Source: Micromonospora peucetia (GTDB lineage: Bacteria; Actinomycetota; Actinomycetes; Mycobacteriales; Micromonosporaceae). Taken from it: a stretch of 64,000 nt of DNA. The notes under the pieces are model-generated. The model searched no databases, was not told the origin of the DNA, and worked only from the letters and a program-made list of their open reading frames with translations. The position numbers and the translations under genes were made by a program. The DNA is taken from NCBI RefSeq assembly GCF_900091625.1, contig NZ_FMIC01000002.1:3720001-3784000 (forward strand), written 5' to 3'. Positions 17,230 to 26,135 of the stretch are shown piece after piece; position 1 is the stretch's first letter; each line of letters opens with the position of its first letter.

Positions 17230-17285
17230 GGGAGATCTTGGTGAGAAACGGCCCTTCCGGGGGCCGTTTCCTGCCAAGATCTCCC
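17230..17285. repeat. 56-bp palindromic intergenic element
   Basis: GGGAGATCTTGG ... GAAACGGCCC pairs with GGGCCGTTTC ... CCAAGATCTCCC, a stem of about 22 paired bases interrupted by a TGA/CTG bulge. It lies in the 424-bp spacer between the divergent PfkB and helicase genes; no gene is seen in that spacer. It resembles the other GATCTTG palindromes at 29170 and 62711. Confidence 0.75.
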
Positions 17286-17555
17286 GTCATCCTGAGGAGT
17301 GGAACGGGTTCCCGGAACATGGACGCTGGCGATTCGCCAGCTCGACCCAGGCACTGAAAGTCGGGCGGGGCCAGAGGGGTGACCCGCGCGCCGGGCGGGG
17401 CTTCCGTTGGGCGGGGCCGGGCGGCCGGTACCCGGCGACCGCTGGTCGGCGGGCATGCGCCGCTCGCGGCTGCGATCGGCGTGCTGCCGGACACTGCGCG
17501 GCTTTGCCGGCGCCGGCCCGATATCCTCGCCGGGGTCGCCGGGAGGAGGGGTCAC

Positions 17556-20500
17556 GTGCTGGTCGTCCACGGGGTCTGGCGCGCGGGCGTCGGGCTCGCC
17601 GTCTGGGCCGAGGACAGCACGCTGCCGGCGCACGCGCCGCGCCGCCCGGGCCGGGCGCCCCGGGAACGGCCGCACCCGTTCGCCGCCGACCACACCGCGC
17701 TCGCCGCCGCGCTGGCCGGCACGGCTGAGCCCGCCGACCTCGGCACGGCGCTGCTCACCCTCCCCACCCGGGCCGGTACGCCGCTGGACTCCCCGGAGCT
17801 CGTCCGCGCCGACGCCGACGGGGCGGTCCGGGGCCCGGTCACCCTCGCCGGGTGGCGGGTTCCCGTCCTCTGGTACGCCCCCGACGCCGCCCTGCCCCTG
17901 CTGCGCGGCCTCGACGAGGTGGTCGCCGTGTCGGGCGCGACCCTGCGCCACCTCGCCGGGCTGGCCGACTTCGCGGTCGACCTGGCCGCCCGGGGCCGGG
18001 TCCTGCCCGGCCTCGCCGAGCCGCCCCTGCCGCCGGCCAGACCGGCCCGGGCCGGAGCCGCGGTATCAGCCAGGGCTGCCGGCAGGTCGCCGGCGGGGGC
18101 CACCGCCCGGGCGGTGTGGCAGCCGCTGCTGACCGGCACGGACGCCGCCTGGGCCCGGGCGTTGGCGCTGGCCCTGCCCCCGGCTGCCCGCGCCGCCGCC
18201 GGGCCGGACGAACCGGGCTACCCCGACGCCACCGACGCCTCGGGCACCACGTCCGGCGCCGGTCGCCGCCGCCCCGTGCGGCCCGGCCCGCCCGCCGGGC
18301 GCCACCGGTCCGGGCCGGACGCCGACGACGCGCCGGGCACGCTGGTCGCCGACGCGCTCGACGCGCTCACCGATGCCGCCGTCCGGGCGGCCCTGGCGGA
18401 GACCGCGCTGGCCCGGGGCGTACGCCCGAACGGCGCGGTTCCCGCCTGGCTGGCCGCGCTCACCGGACCGGTGCGGGAGTTCGCCGCCGACCCGGTCGCG
18501 CTGGACATCCTCCACGCCGAGCTGGACGCCTGGCAGCGCGACGCGGCCGGTGGCGCGGTGCGGGCGAGTTTCCGCCTGGTCGAGCCGCCGGCCGACGAGG
18601 ACACCGAGCCGGTCGTCGTGGTGCCCGCCGATCCGGTGGCGACAGACCCGGCGACGACGGGACCGGCCGGGCGGTGGCGGATCGAGTTCGGTCTCCAGGC
18701 GGCCGACGAGCCGAGCCTGCACGTGGACGCCGGGCAGGTCTGGCGGGCACCGGAGACCGTCGCCGGGCTGACCGGTCGCGGCGACGACCCGCAGGAGACA
18801 CTGCTCGCCGAGCTGGGCCGCGCCAGCCGGCTCTGGCCCGAGTTGGACACCGCCCTGCGTACGGCCACGCCGGAGGCACTGGAGCTGGACATCGAGGGGG
18901 CACACCAGTTCCTCCGCGAAGGCGCGCCGGTGTTGCACGCCGCCGGGTTCGCCGTGCTGCTGCCGTCCTGGTGGCGGCGCCCGTCGTCCCGGCTCGGCGC
19001 CCGGTTGCAGGCCCGCAGCCGGACCGCCCCGGGCACCGTCGCCACCACCGCCGGCGGCATCGGGCTGGACGCCCTCGTCGACTACCACTGGGAGGTGTCC
19101 CTCGGCGACCAGCCGCTCACGGCCGAGGAACTGGCGTCGCTGGCCGCGCTGAAGACCCCGCTGGTGCGGCTGCGCGGGCAGTGGGTGGAACTCGACCCGA
19201 AGCGGCTCGCCGCCGGCCTGCGGCTGCTCCGCTCATCCGGCGAGCTGACCGTCGCCGACCTGCTCCGGCTCGGCCTGGCCGACGCCGAGCAGCCGGACGC
19301 GCTGCCGGTGCTGGAGGTCAGCGCCGACGGCGCGCTGGGCGAGCTGCTCGCCGGGGCGGTGGAGCGGCGGCTCGCCCCGCTGGACCCACCGCCGGCGTTC
19401 CACGGGACGCTGCGGCCGTACCAGCGCCGGGGGCTGGCCTGGTTGGCGTTCCTACAGTCCCTCGGGCTCGGCGGGGTGCTCGCCGACGACATGGGGCTGG
19501 GCAAGACGGTGCAGTTGCTCGCCCTGCTCGCCGGGGACCCGGCCGATGCCGGCCCGACCCTGCTGGTCTGCCCGATGTCGCTGGTCGGCAACTGGCAGCG
19601 GGAGGCGGCACGGTTCACGCCGGGTTTGCGCGTACACGTGCACCACGGCGCGGAGCGGGCGCGGGGCGCGGCGTTCGACACGGCCGTGCGGGACGCGGAC
19701 CTGGTCCTCACCACCTACTCGGTCGCGGCCCGCGACGCGGTCGACCTGGCCGGCATCGACTGGCGGCGGGTGGTGATCGACGAGGCCCAGGCGATCAAGA
19801 ACGCCGCCACCCGGCAGGCCGAGGCGGTCCGGGCCCTGCCCGCCCGGCACCGCATCGCCGTCACCGGCACGCCCGTGGAGAACCGGCTGGCGGATCTCTG
19901 GTCGATCATGCAGTTCGCCAACCCGGGCCTGCTGGGCCCGGCGGCGACCTTCCGGAAGAAGTACGCCGAGCCGATCGAGCGGCACGGCGACGCCGAGGCG
20001 GCCGAGCGGTTGCGCCGGATCACCGGCCCGTTCGTGCTGCGCCGGCTCAAGACCGACTCCTCGATCATCTCCGACCTGCCGGAGAAGCTGGAGATGGAGG
20101 TGGTCTGCAACCTCACCGCCGAGCAGGCGTCGCTCTACCGGGCGATCGTCGACGACATGCTGGCGCGGATCGAGTCCAGCGACGGCATCGAGCGGCGGGG
20201 GCTGGTGCTCGCCGCCATGACCCGGCTCAAACAGGTTTGCAACCATCCCGCGCAACTGCTGCGCGACGGCTCGGCGCTGGACGGCCGCTCCGGCAAGCTG
20301 GCCCGCCTGGAGGAGATCCTGGACGAGGTCCTCGCGGCGGGGGAGCGGGCCCTGCTGTTCACCCAGTACGCCGAGTTCGGCGGGATGCTGCGCGGCCACC
20401 TGTCGGCCCGCTTCGGCCGGGAGGTGCTCTTCCTGCACGGCGGAGTCGGCAAGGCCGACCGGGACGCCATGGTCACCCGGTTCCAGGCCCCGCAGGGCCC

Positions 20501-20828
20501 GGCGATCTTCGTCCTGTCACTCAAGGCCGGCGGCACCGGGCTCACCCTCACCGAGGCCAACCACGTGGTGCACGTCGACCGGTGGTGGAATCCGGCCGTC
20601 GAGGACCAGGCCACCGACCGGGCGTTCCGGATCGGCCAGCGGCGCCGGGTGCAGGTCCGCAAGTTCGTCTGTGCCGGCACGGTGGAGGAGAAGGTGGCGG
20701 CGCTGATCGCCGACAAGCGCAGCCTCGCCGCCTCGGTCGTCGGCACCGGCGAGCAGTGGGTCACCGAGCTGTCGACGACGCAACTGCGCGAACTGTTCAC
20801 CCTGGAGGCCGGGGCGGTGGTGGAGTGA
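17556..20828 (+). CDS. SNF2-family DNA/RNA helicase
   Basis: GTG 17556 follows GGGAGGAGGGG and gives 1090 aa. Residues 1-600 are a large Ala/Pro-rich N-terminal region ending in the SNF2-associated domain. The ATPase core follows: Walker A in DDMGLGKT near 643-650, Walker B DEAQ near 743, then the helicase C domain with FLHGGVGKADRD and TDRAFRIGQ near 1020. The stop overlaps the GTG of the SWIM zinc-finger gene (GTGA), so the two are coupled. In actinobacteria this pair is conserved and presumed to act on nucleic acid; the exact role is unknown. Confidence 0.92.
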   Translation: MLVVHGVWRAGVGLAVWAEDSTLPAHAPRRPGRAPRERPHPFAADHTALAAALAGTAEPADLGTALLTLPTRAGTPLDSPELVRADADGAVRGPVTLAGWRVPVLWYAPDAALPLLRGLDEVVAVSGATLRHLAGLADFAVDLAARGRVLPGLAEPPLPPARPARAGAAVSARAAGRSPAGATARAVWQPLLTGTDAAWARALALALPPAARAAAGPDEPGYPDATDASGTTSGAGRRRPVRPGPPAGRHRSGPDADDAPGTLVADALDALTDAAVRAALAETALARGVRPNGAVPAWLAALTGPVREFAADPVALDILHAELDAWQRDAAGGAVRASFRLVEPPADEDTEPVVVVPADPVATDPATTGPAGRWRIEFGLQAADEPSLHVDAGQVWRAPETVAGLTGRGDDPQETLLAELGRASRLWPELDTALRTATPEALELDIEGAHQFLREGAPVLHAAGFAVLLPSWWRRPSSRLGARLQARSRTAPGTVATTAGGIGLDALVDYHWEVSLGDQPLTAEELASLAALKTPLVRLRGQWVELDPKRLAAGLRLLRSSGELTVADLLRLGLADAEQPDALPVLEVSADGALGELLAGAVERRLAPLDPPPAFHGTLRPYQRRGLAWLAFLQSLGLGGVLADDMGLGKTVQLLALLAGDPADAGPTLLVCPMSLVGNWQREAARFTPGLRVHVHHGAERARGAAFDTAVRDADLVLTTYSVAARDAVDLAGIDWRRVVIDEAQAIKNAATRQAEAVRALPARHRIAVTGTPVENRLADLWSIMQFANPGLLGPAATFRKKYAEPIERHGDAEAAERLRRITGPFVLRRLKTDSSIISDLPEKLEMEVVCNLTAEQASLYRAIVDDMLARIESSDGIERRGLVLAAMTRLKQVCNHPAQLLRDGSALDGRSGKLARLEEILDEVLAAGERALLFTQYAEFGGMLRGHLSARFGREVLFLHGGVGKADRDAMVTRFQAPQGPAIFVLSLKAGGTGLTLTEANHVVHVDRWWNPAVEDQATDRAFRIGQRRRVQVRKFVCAGTVEEKVAALIADKRSLAASVVGTGEQWVTELSTTQLRELFTLEAGAVVE

Positions 20829-21910
20829 GCGGGCAGCCGGCCCGCGACGGCGGGACGAACGGCCGGTTCGCCGACTACGGCCGGCCACGCCGGATCGACG
20901 GCGGGCTGAAGGCGCGCAGCACCCGGGGCGCCATCGGCCAGTCCTGGTGGTCCCGGCGTTTCCTGGAGGTGCTGGAGTCCTTCGCCCTCGGCACCAGGCT
21001 GACCCGCGGCCGGTCGTACGCGCGGGCCGGTCAGGTGGTCCGCCTGGACGTCGCCCCCGGCGAGGTCAGCGCCGCCGTGCAGGGCTCCCGCGCCCGCCCG
21101 TACGAGGTGAGCATCGCCCTGCACCCGTTCCCGGCGGCGCTCTGGGCCCGCATCGAGGCGGAACTGGCCGCCCAGGCGTTCTTCAGCGCCCGGCTGCTCG
21201 CCGGTGACCTGCCCCCGGAGCTGGAGGAGTTGTTCGCTGCTGCCGGCGCCCCGCTCTTCCCCGCGGACGTGGCGGAGCTGCGGCAGTGGTGCAGCTGCCC
21301 CGACTTCGCCGTCCCCTGTAAACATCTCGCGGCCACGTTCTATCTGCTCGCCGAGGCGTTCGACGCCGACCCGTTCCAGTTGCTGCACTGGCGGGGCCGG
21401 GGCCGGGCGGAGCTGCTCGACCGGCTGCGCATCCTGCGGGCCGCCGGACCCGTCGGCGACCGGCCGGACGCGACAGGCTCCGTGCCGTCGGACGCGACAG
21501 GCTCCGTGCCGTCGGACGCGACAGGCTCCGTGCCGTCGGACGCGACAGGCTCCGTGCCGTCGGACGCGACAGGCTCCGTGCCGTCGGACGCGACAGGCTC
21601 CGTGCCGTCGGACGCGCCGGGCACCGTGCTGTCGGACGCGCCGGATCGTGGCGAGCCGGGTGCCGGACGGGACACCGTGGACGCCCCGCCGGTCGGGGCG
21701 GCGCGGGCGCTCGCCGGCCTGCCGGCAGCGCCGCTGGGCGAGGCGGTCGACCGGTTCTGGCTGCCGCCGGTCCCGTTGCCCGACCGACCGCCCAGCCTGC
21801 CGACCGGACCGGACCTGCTGCTGCGGCAGCTCGGCGCGCCGGCCCCCGCCATCGGCGGACCCGGTCTTGTCGAGCGGCTGCGGCGGGCGTACCAGCTTCT
21901 CGGCCGGTGA
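20825..21910 (+). CDS. SWIM zinc-finger protein with an internal octapeptide array
   Basis: GTG 20825 overlaps the helicase stop by 4 bp. The 361-aa protein carries the SWIM motif C-x-C-x(n)-C-x-H as WCSCPDFAVPCKHLAATFY near residues 155-173, a zinc-binding DNA/protein-interaction module. Residues 215-270 are an array of DATGSVPS repeats (six identical, one variant), which links the SWIM part to a proline-rich C-terminus. It probably partners the SNF2 helicase encoded just upstream. The array looks like a recently expanded low-complexity linker. Confidence 0.9.
   Translation: MSGQPARDGGTNGRFADYGRPRRIDGGLKARSTRGAIGQSWWSRRFLEVLESFALGTRLTRGRSYARAGQVVRLDVAPGEVSAAVQGSRARPYEVSIALHPFPAALWARIEAELAAQAFFSARLLAGDLPPELEELFAAAGAPLFPADVAELRQWCSCPDFAVPCKHLAATFYLLAEAFDADPFQLLHWRGRGRAELLDRLRILRAAGPVGDRPDATGSVPSDATGSVPSDATGSVPSDATGSVPSDATGSVPSDATGSVPSDAPGTVLSDAPDRGEPGAGRDTVDAPPVGAARALAGLPAAPLGEAVDRFWLPPVPLPDRPPSLPTGPDLLLRQLGAPAPAIGGPGLVERLRRAYQLLGR
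21467..21634 (+). repeat. 24-bp tandem array inside the SWIM gene
   Basis: Six identical copies of a 24-bp unit (begins GACGCGACAGGCTCCG) run from 21467 to 21610, followed by one diverged copy to 21634. The unit is a multiple of three, so copy changes keep frame. Identity at DNA level suggests recent expansion. Confidence 0.92.
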
Positions 21911-21941
21911 GACGGCCGGCGGAACGGTACGGGACTCCGGG

Positions 21942-22199
21942 TCACAGCCAGCGGCGACGGAACCGCCACATCACCGCGGCGTTGGCCACCAGGACCACCG
22001 CGCACAGGGCCCCGGCCAGCCGCCCGGCCAGCACGGTAGTCGCCGGCAGTGAGGCCCACAGCACGATCGTCAACAGCATCAGCCAACGGCCGCGACGGGC
22101 CCGGGCCCGGCTGTCGAGCCGGGCGAAGAACGCCGGATCACTCTCCCGGAGCTGACGGGTGATCTGCTCGAACCTGCGCTGATCCTCTTTGCTGAGCAT
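21942..22199 (-). CDS. DUF3040-like small membrane protein
   Basis: ATG 22199 gives 85 aa starting MLSKEDQRRFEQITRQL, followed by two membrane helices (about 41-60 and 62-77) and an Arg-rich end. The layout matches the actinobacterial DUF3040 family of unknown function. It is convergent with the SWIM gene. Confidence 0.8.
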   Translation of the reverse strand: MLSKEDQRRFEQITRQLRESDPAFFARLDSRARARRGRWLMLLTIVLWASLPATTVLAGRLAGALCAVVLVANAAVMWRFRRRWL

Positions 22200-22674
22200 G
22201 TGCCTTCCCCTCACGTGTTCAGCGGTTCGGCGGCATACCCGCTGCGACGGCCGCTCACGCTCCCGTCCTGCTGCTACTTTGCGGCCCGGTCCGGCGGCAC
22301 CGGTCCGCCCGCCGGTCGGTCGCGCTCGGGCCGCCCGCAGGTGAGCGGGGAAACGCCTCAGCTGCGGCTTAGTCGAACCTTAAATTTGTCTGTACCGATG
22401 AAAGTGGCGTCCCGCGTCGGGTGGGCGGGAATCGTCGGGTCCGGGCCGGGACGTGCCGCGTACGCCCTGCTCCGGAGGTCCGTACCGCGCCGGGTGGAAG
22501 CCCGGCGCCACCGACCCGCGTTGAGCTGCGCCTTAAGTGCCGTCGTGGGGGCTTCCGGTGCTGCTTGAAGGCACCTGAACGGTTCACTACCTTCCGGTGC
22601 AACCCCCTCAGGCACCAGCCGCCGCACCTGCACCCCGTGCCAGCCGTCGCGGCGCAGCAGAAACGGATTGGTAC
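22200..22674. other. 475-bp upstream region of the DUF1800 operon
   Basis: I see no supported gene. It is the divergent control region for the DUF3040-like gene and the redox operon. A less GC-rich patch (CTTAAATTTGTC, near 22378) could hold a promoter, but no confident -10/-35 pair is visible. Confidence 0.4.
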
Positions 22675-24747
22675 ATGGCCGACCAGAATGTGCCACCACG
22701 TCGACCACGGGACGGCCGCGGATGGGACGGACGCCAGCACCCCGCCGCCGACGGTCACCGCGACACCCCCGCCCCCGCCCCGTACGGCCCCGGCGCGTAC
22801 CCGCAGCACCAGGGTGGACATCTCGCCGACCCGCGCGGCCAGTACGCCCACGCCGGGCATCCGCCCGCGCGCGGGCCGCAGTGGGTCGGCCCGGACGGCT
22901 TCGCGCGGCAGGCAGGCGCGCCGTCACCCGGCCCGGTACTGCCCGATCTGGACGATGACGACGAGCCGGGCCGCGGGGTCGGCCGCCGCAGGGCCCTCGC
23001 CACCCTCGGCGGCACCGCGGCCGTGGTGGCCGGTGGCGCCGCCCTGGCGATGACCCCGCAGGTCCGCAGTCTCTTCGGTGACGAGGCGGTGGCCGGCGAC
23101 GCCACCGGCGCCACGGTCACCGACGGCACCCCCGCCCGCCCGAGCGGCCAGCAGCCGAGCATGGTACGCACCTACACCGAGCAGAACGAGAGCTACATGG
23201 GCTCCCGGGCCGGCGAGGCGCTGAAGAAGAACGCCCCGACCGGCGGCCGCACCTTCTCCGGGCCGGCCGCTGCCGCCGCGGAGACCAAGGTGACCGTCAA
23301 GACGGTGCTCGCCAAGGATCCGATCCTGCACCTGGCCCGGCGGGCCACCTTCGGCGCCACCGGGCAGGTCGTCGCCGAGATCAAGGAACGGGGCATCGAC
23401 GGCTGGCTGCGCTGGCAGCTCGACCCCGACAAGATCGCGCCGACCAGGGCCGAGCTGAAGCTCGCCGACCTGCCTACGCTGAAGCTGGGCACCGCGCAGC
23501 TGCGCGAGCAGCGCGACCAGCTCAACGAGCGGGGCGCGCACCCGGAGAAGGAGATGGTGGACGCCACCATCGCCCGGCAGATCTGGTCGAACCGGCAGCT
23601 GTTCGAGGTGATGGTCGACTTCTGGAACGACTTCCTGCACGTCGCCGCGGACTTCGACGGCGGCGAGGTGTACCGGGCGTCCTTCGACCGGGACGTCGTG
23701 CGGGCGCACGCCCTCGGCAGCTACCCCGAGATGTTGCTCGCCGCGAACCGGCACCCGGCGCTGCTGCTCTACCTCAACCAGAACGAGTCCCGCGGTGACG
23801 CGGTCAACGAGAACCTGGCCCGGGAGAACCTGGAGCTCTACTCGGTCGGCGTCGACGGCGGCTACACCGAGAAGGACGTCCGGCAGGCGGCCCTGCTCCA
23901 GACCGGCCGGGGCGTCAACGACGGCAAGTACGTGTTCCGCCCCGAGCGGCACTACCTCGGCAAGGTGAAGGTTCTCGGCTTCACCCACGCGAACAACTCG
24001 AAGGACCCGAAGAAGGCCGAGGCGGCCATCGACGCGTACCTGACGTACATCGCGCTGCACCCGTCCACCGCGAAGTACGTGGCGCAGAGCCTGGCCACCC
24101 GGTTCGTCTCGGACACCCCGCCGAAGTCCCTCGTGGAGCGGCTGGCCAAGTCGTACAGCACCAACAAGGGCATGATCAAGCCGGTGCTGATGACGCTGTT
24201 CAGCTCCTCGGAGTTCTGGGCGGCGGTGGGGCAGAAGGTGCGCCGGCCGATGGAGTACCTGGTCGCCACGTACCGGGCACTGGGCGTGTCCCCGGAGGCG
24301 TCGCCGAAGCACGACAACGGCGACAGCAAGCGCACCCCGTACGCGCGGGGACTGCGGCAGGTCCACGACCGGATGCGCGAGCTGGGCCAGTATCCGATGG
24401 GCCAGCCCACCCCCGACGGCTACCCGGACGTCTACGTGGCCTGGACCTCCGCCGGCACCATGGTCAACGGCTGGAACGAGGCGGGCGAGCTGCTCGCCGG
24501 GCGGCGCACCGTCTTCACGTACACCCCGGCGGAGAAGCTGGTGGCCAGGCCGCCGGCCACCGCCGGGGCGTACGTGGACGCGCTGGCCCTGCGGTTGGTG
24601 GGCCAGAAGCTGAGCGCCCGGGAACGGTCCCTGATCCTCGGCGTGGCCGGCGTGCCGGCCGGCGACCGGGTCGACGCCACGTTCGACGGGGCCGTCACCG
24701 CCGTCGCGCGGGCGATCCTCGCTTCCCCCCAGCACCACCTCCGGTGA
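22675..24747 (+). CDS. DUF1800 domain protein, Tat-type export
   Basis: ATG 22675 gives 690 aa. An unusual 100-residue Pro/Gly/His-rich N-terminus precedes a twin-arginine and hydrophobic segment (GRRRALATLGGTAAVVAGG, about 103-121). The DUF1800 domain begins near residue 218 (HLARRATFGATGQVV) and runs to the end. DUF1800 proteins nearly always pair with DUF1501 proteins, as here, and are exported; their biochemistry is unknown. It is first in a five-gene operon that continues with a flavin reductase, an FMN carrier and ApbE, which suggests an extracytoplasmic redox role by association. Confidence 0.88.
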   Translation: MADQNVPPRRPRDGRGWDGRQHPAADGHRDTPAPAPYGPGAYPQHQGGHLADPRGQYAHAGHPPARGPQWVGPDGFARQAGAPSPGPVLPDLDDDDEPGRGVGRRRALATLGGTAAVVAGGAALAMTPQVRSLFGDEAVAGDATGATVTDGTPARPSGQQPSMVRTYTEQNESYMGSRAGEALKKNAPTGGRTFSGPAAAAAETKVTVKTVLAKDPILHLARRATFGATGQVVAEIKERGIDGWLRWQLDPDKIAPTRAELKLADLPTLKLGTAQLREQRDQLNERGAHPEKEMVDATIARQIWSNRQLFEVMVDFWNDFLHVAADFDGGEVYRASFDRDVVRAHALGSYPEMLLAANRHPALLLYLNQNESRGDAVNENLARENLELYSVGVDGGYTEKDVRQAALLQTGRGVNDGKYVFRPERHYLGKVKVLGFTHANNSKDPKKAEAAIDAYLTYIALHPSTAKYVAQSLATRFVSDTPPKSLVERLAKSYSTNKGMIKPVLMTLFSSSEFWAAVGQKVRRPMEYLVATYRALGVSPEASPKHDNGDSKRTPYARGLRQVHDRMRELGQYPMGQPTPDGYPDVYVAWTSAGTMVNGWNEAGELLAGRRTVFTYTPAEKLVARPPATAGAYVDALALRLVGQKLSARERSLILGVAGVPAGDRVDATFDGAVTAVARAILASPQHHLR

Positions 24748-24755
24748 GGCATCCG

Positions 24756-26135
24756 ATGGAGAAGACTGTGCACACGTTCCCCCTGCACCCCGAATGCCCC
24801 GACCTGCGGCGGCTGGCCGACGACCCGGCCGAGGCGCTGCTGCGGGCGGAGGCCGACATCGTCGCCGCCGAGAACGCCGCCGAGGCCGACCGCTACCGGC
24901 GGCTGGAGGACCTGGAGGAGGCCCAGCAGGACGGTCGCGGCGTCAGCCGGCGGACGTTCGTGGCCGGCGCCGCCGCCACCGCCACCGCCCTGGCGACCGC
25001 CCAGTTCGTCACCACCTCGGCGTCGTTCGCAGCTACCAAGACCGGCACCCTGATCCACGTCTTCCTCTACGGCGGGCTGGACGGGCTGAGCCTGGTCGCC
25101 CCGGCGGACGACCCGGTGCTCGCCAAGGCCCGCCCCGACCTGCTGCTCGCCGACGACTCCCTGGCGGTGGGCCGAGGCTTCAAGCTCACCAGCGCGTTCA
25201 AGCCGCTGGAGAAATGGCTGAAGAGCGGCAACCTCGGCTTCGTCCCGGCGGCCTCCGACGAGCGGCTGTCCCGCAGCCACTTCCAGGCCGCCGACGCCTG
25301 CAACCTGGGCGGCCTGCCCAGCCAGACCGGCGGCCGGGGCTGGCTGGACAGCCTGGTCGACACGCTCGGCACAGGCACCGCGTTCCGCAGCGTCGGCATC
25401 GGCAGCACGCTGCCCCGGTCGCTGGTCGGCAACAACGGCGCGCTCTCCCTCAACAGCGTCGGCTCGCTGCGGCTCAACGGCGACGACCGGTACCGGGCCG
25501 CGACCGAGAAGGCGATCAAGGGCCTCTTCACCGGGATCAACCACCCGGTGCAGGAGGCCGTGCAGGACGGCCTGGGCGCGCTGTCCACCGCGCAGCGCCT
25601 CGCCGCGAAGCCGTACCAGCCGGCCGAGGGCGTCGAGTACAAGGGCGTCGGCTACGCGTTCCAGCAGCTCGCCCAGCTCATCAAGGGCGGGGCGAACGTC
25701 CGGGTCGCCACCGTCGGGATGGGCGGCTACGACACCCACGAGAACCAGGGCACCCGCGAGGGCGGCCAACTGCACCGGCGGCTGAACGAACTGGCCGGCG
25801 CCATGGCGGCGTTCCTCACCGACCTGGGGGAGAGGTCCGCCGACGTGACCATCATGGTGTCCAGCGAGTTCGGCCGACGGGTCGCCTCCAACGGCGGTGG
25901 CACCGACCACGGCCACGGCGGGGTGGTCACCCTGCTCTCCGGCCGCAAGCTCGCCGGCTCGCTGCTGGGCACCTGGAACGGGCTGGACGACCTGGACTCG
26001 GGCGACGTGCCCGAGTACAACAACATGTTCAACGTCTACGGGTCCGTCGCGCAGGGCCGGTTCGGGCTCACCAACGCACAGGTGGACAAGATCTTCCCCC
26101 GGCAGAAGTACACCCCGATGAAGCTGTACGCGTGA
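24756..26135 (+). CDS. DUF1501 protein, Tat-exported
   Basis: ATG 24756 gives 459 aa; GTG 24744, overlapping the previous stop, is an alternative. A classic Tat signal (SRRTFVAGAAATATALA) lies at about residues 66-82 after a charged N-terminal extension. The DUF1501 domain follows, with HVFLYGGLDGLSLVAP, a GGYDTHENQ loop and SSEFGRRVASNGGGTDHGHG, recalling the alkaline-phosphatase/sulfatase superfamily metal site. The partner DUF1800 gene is directly upstream. The stop overlaps the GTG of the reductase (GTGA), so translation is coupled. Confidence 0.9.
   Translation: MEKTVHTFPLHPECPDLRRLADDPAEALLRAEADIVAAENAAEADRYRRLEDLEEAQQDGRGVSRRTFVAGAAATATALATAQFVTTSASFAATKTGTLIHVFLYGGLDGLSLVAPADDPVLAKARPDLLLADDSLAVGRGFKLTSAFKPLEKWLKSGNLGFVPAASDERLSRSHFQAADACNLGGLPSQTGGRGWLDSLVDTLGTGTAFRSVGIGSTLPRSLVGNNGALSLNSVGSLRLNGDDRYRAATEKAIKGLFTGINHPVQEAVQDGLGALSTAQRLAAKPYQPAEGVEYKGVGYAFQQLAQLIKGGANVRVATVGMGGYDTHENQGTREGGQLHRRLNELAGAMAAFLTDLGERSADVTIMVSSEFGRRVASNGGGTDHGHGGVVTLLSGRKLAGSLLGTWNGLDDLDSGDVPEYNNMFNVYGSVAQGRFGLTNAQVDKIFPRQKYTPMKLYA

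Noticed and set aside
21467-21634. CRISPR array
   Set aside because: Repeats are head-to-tail with no spacers and lie inside a coding frame.
17852-21910. A 1352-aa plus-strand frame over the helicase
   Set aside because: Only its last 361 codons (from GTG 20825) resemble a protein; the rest is a shadow of the helicase gene.
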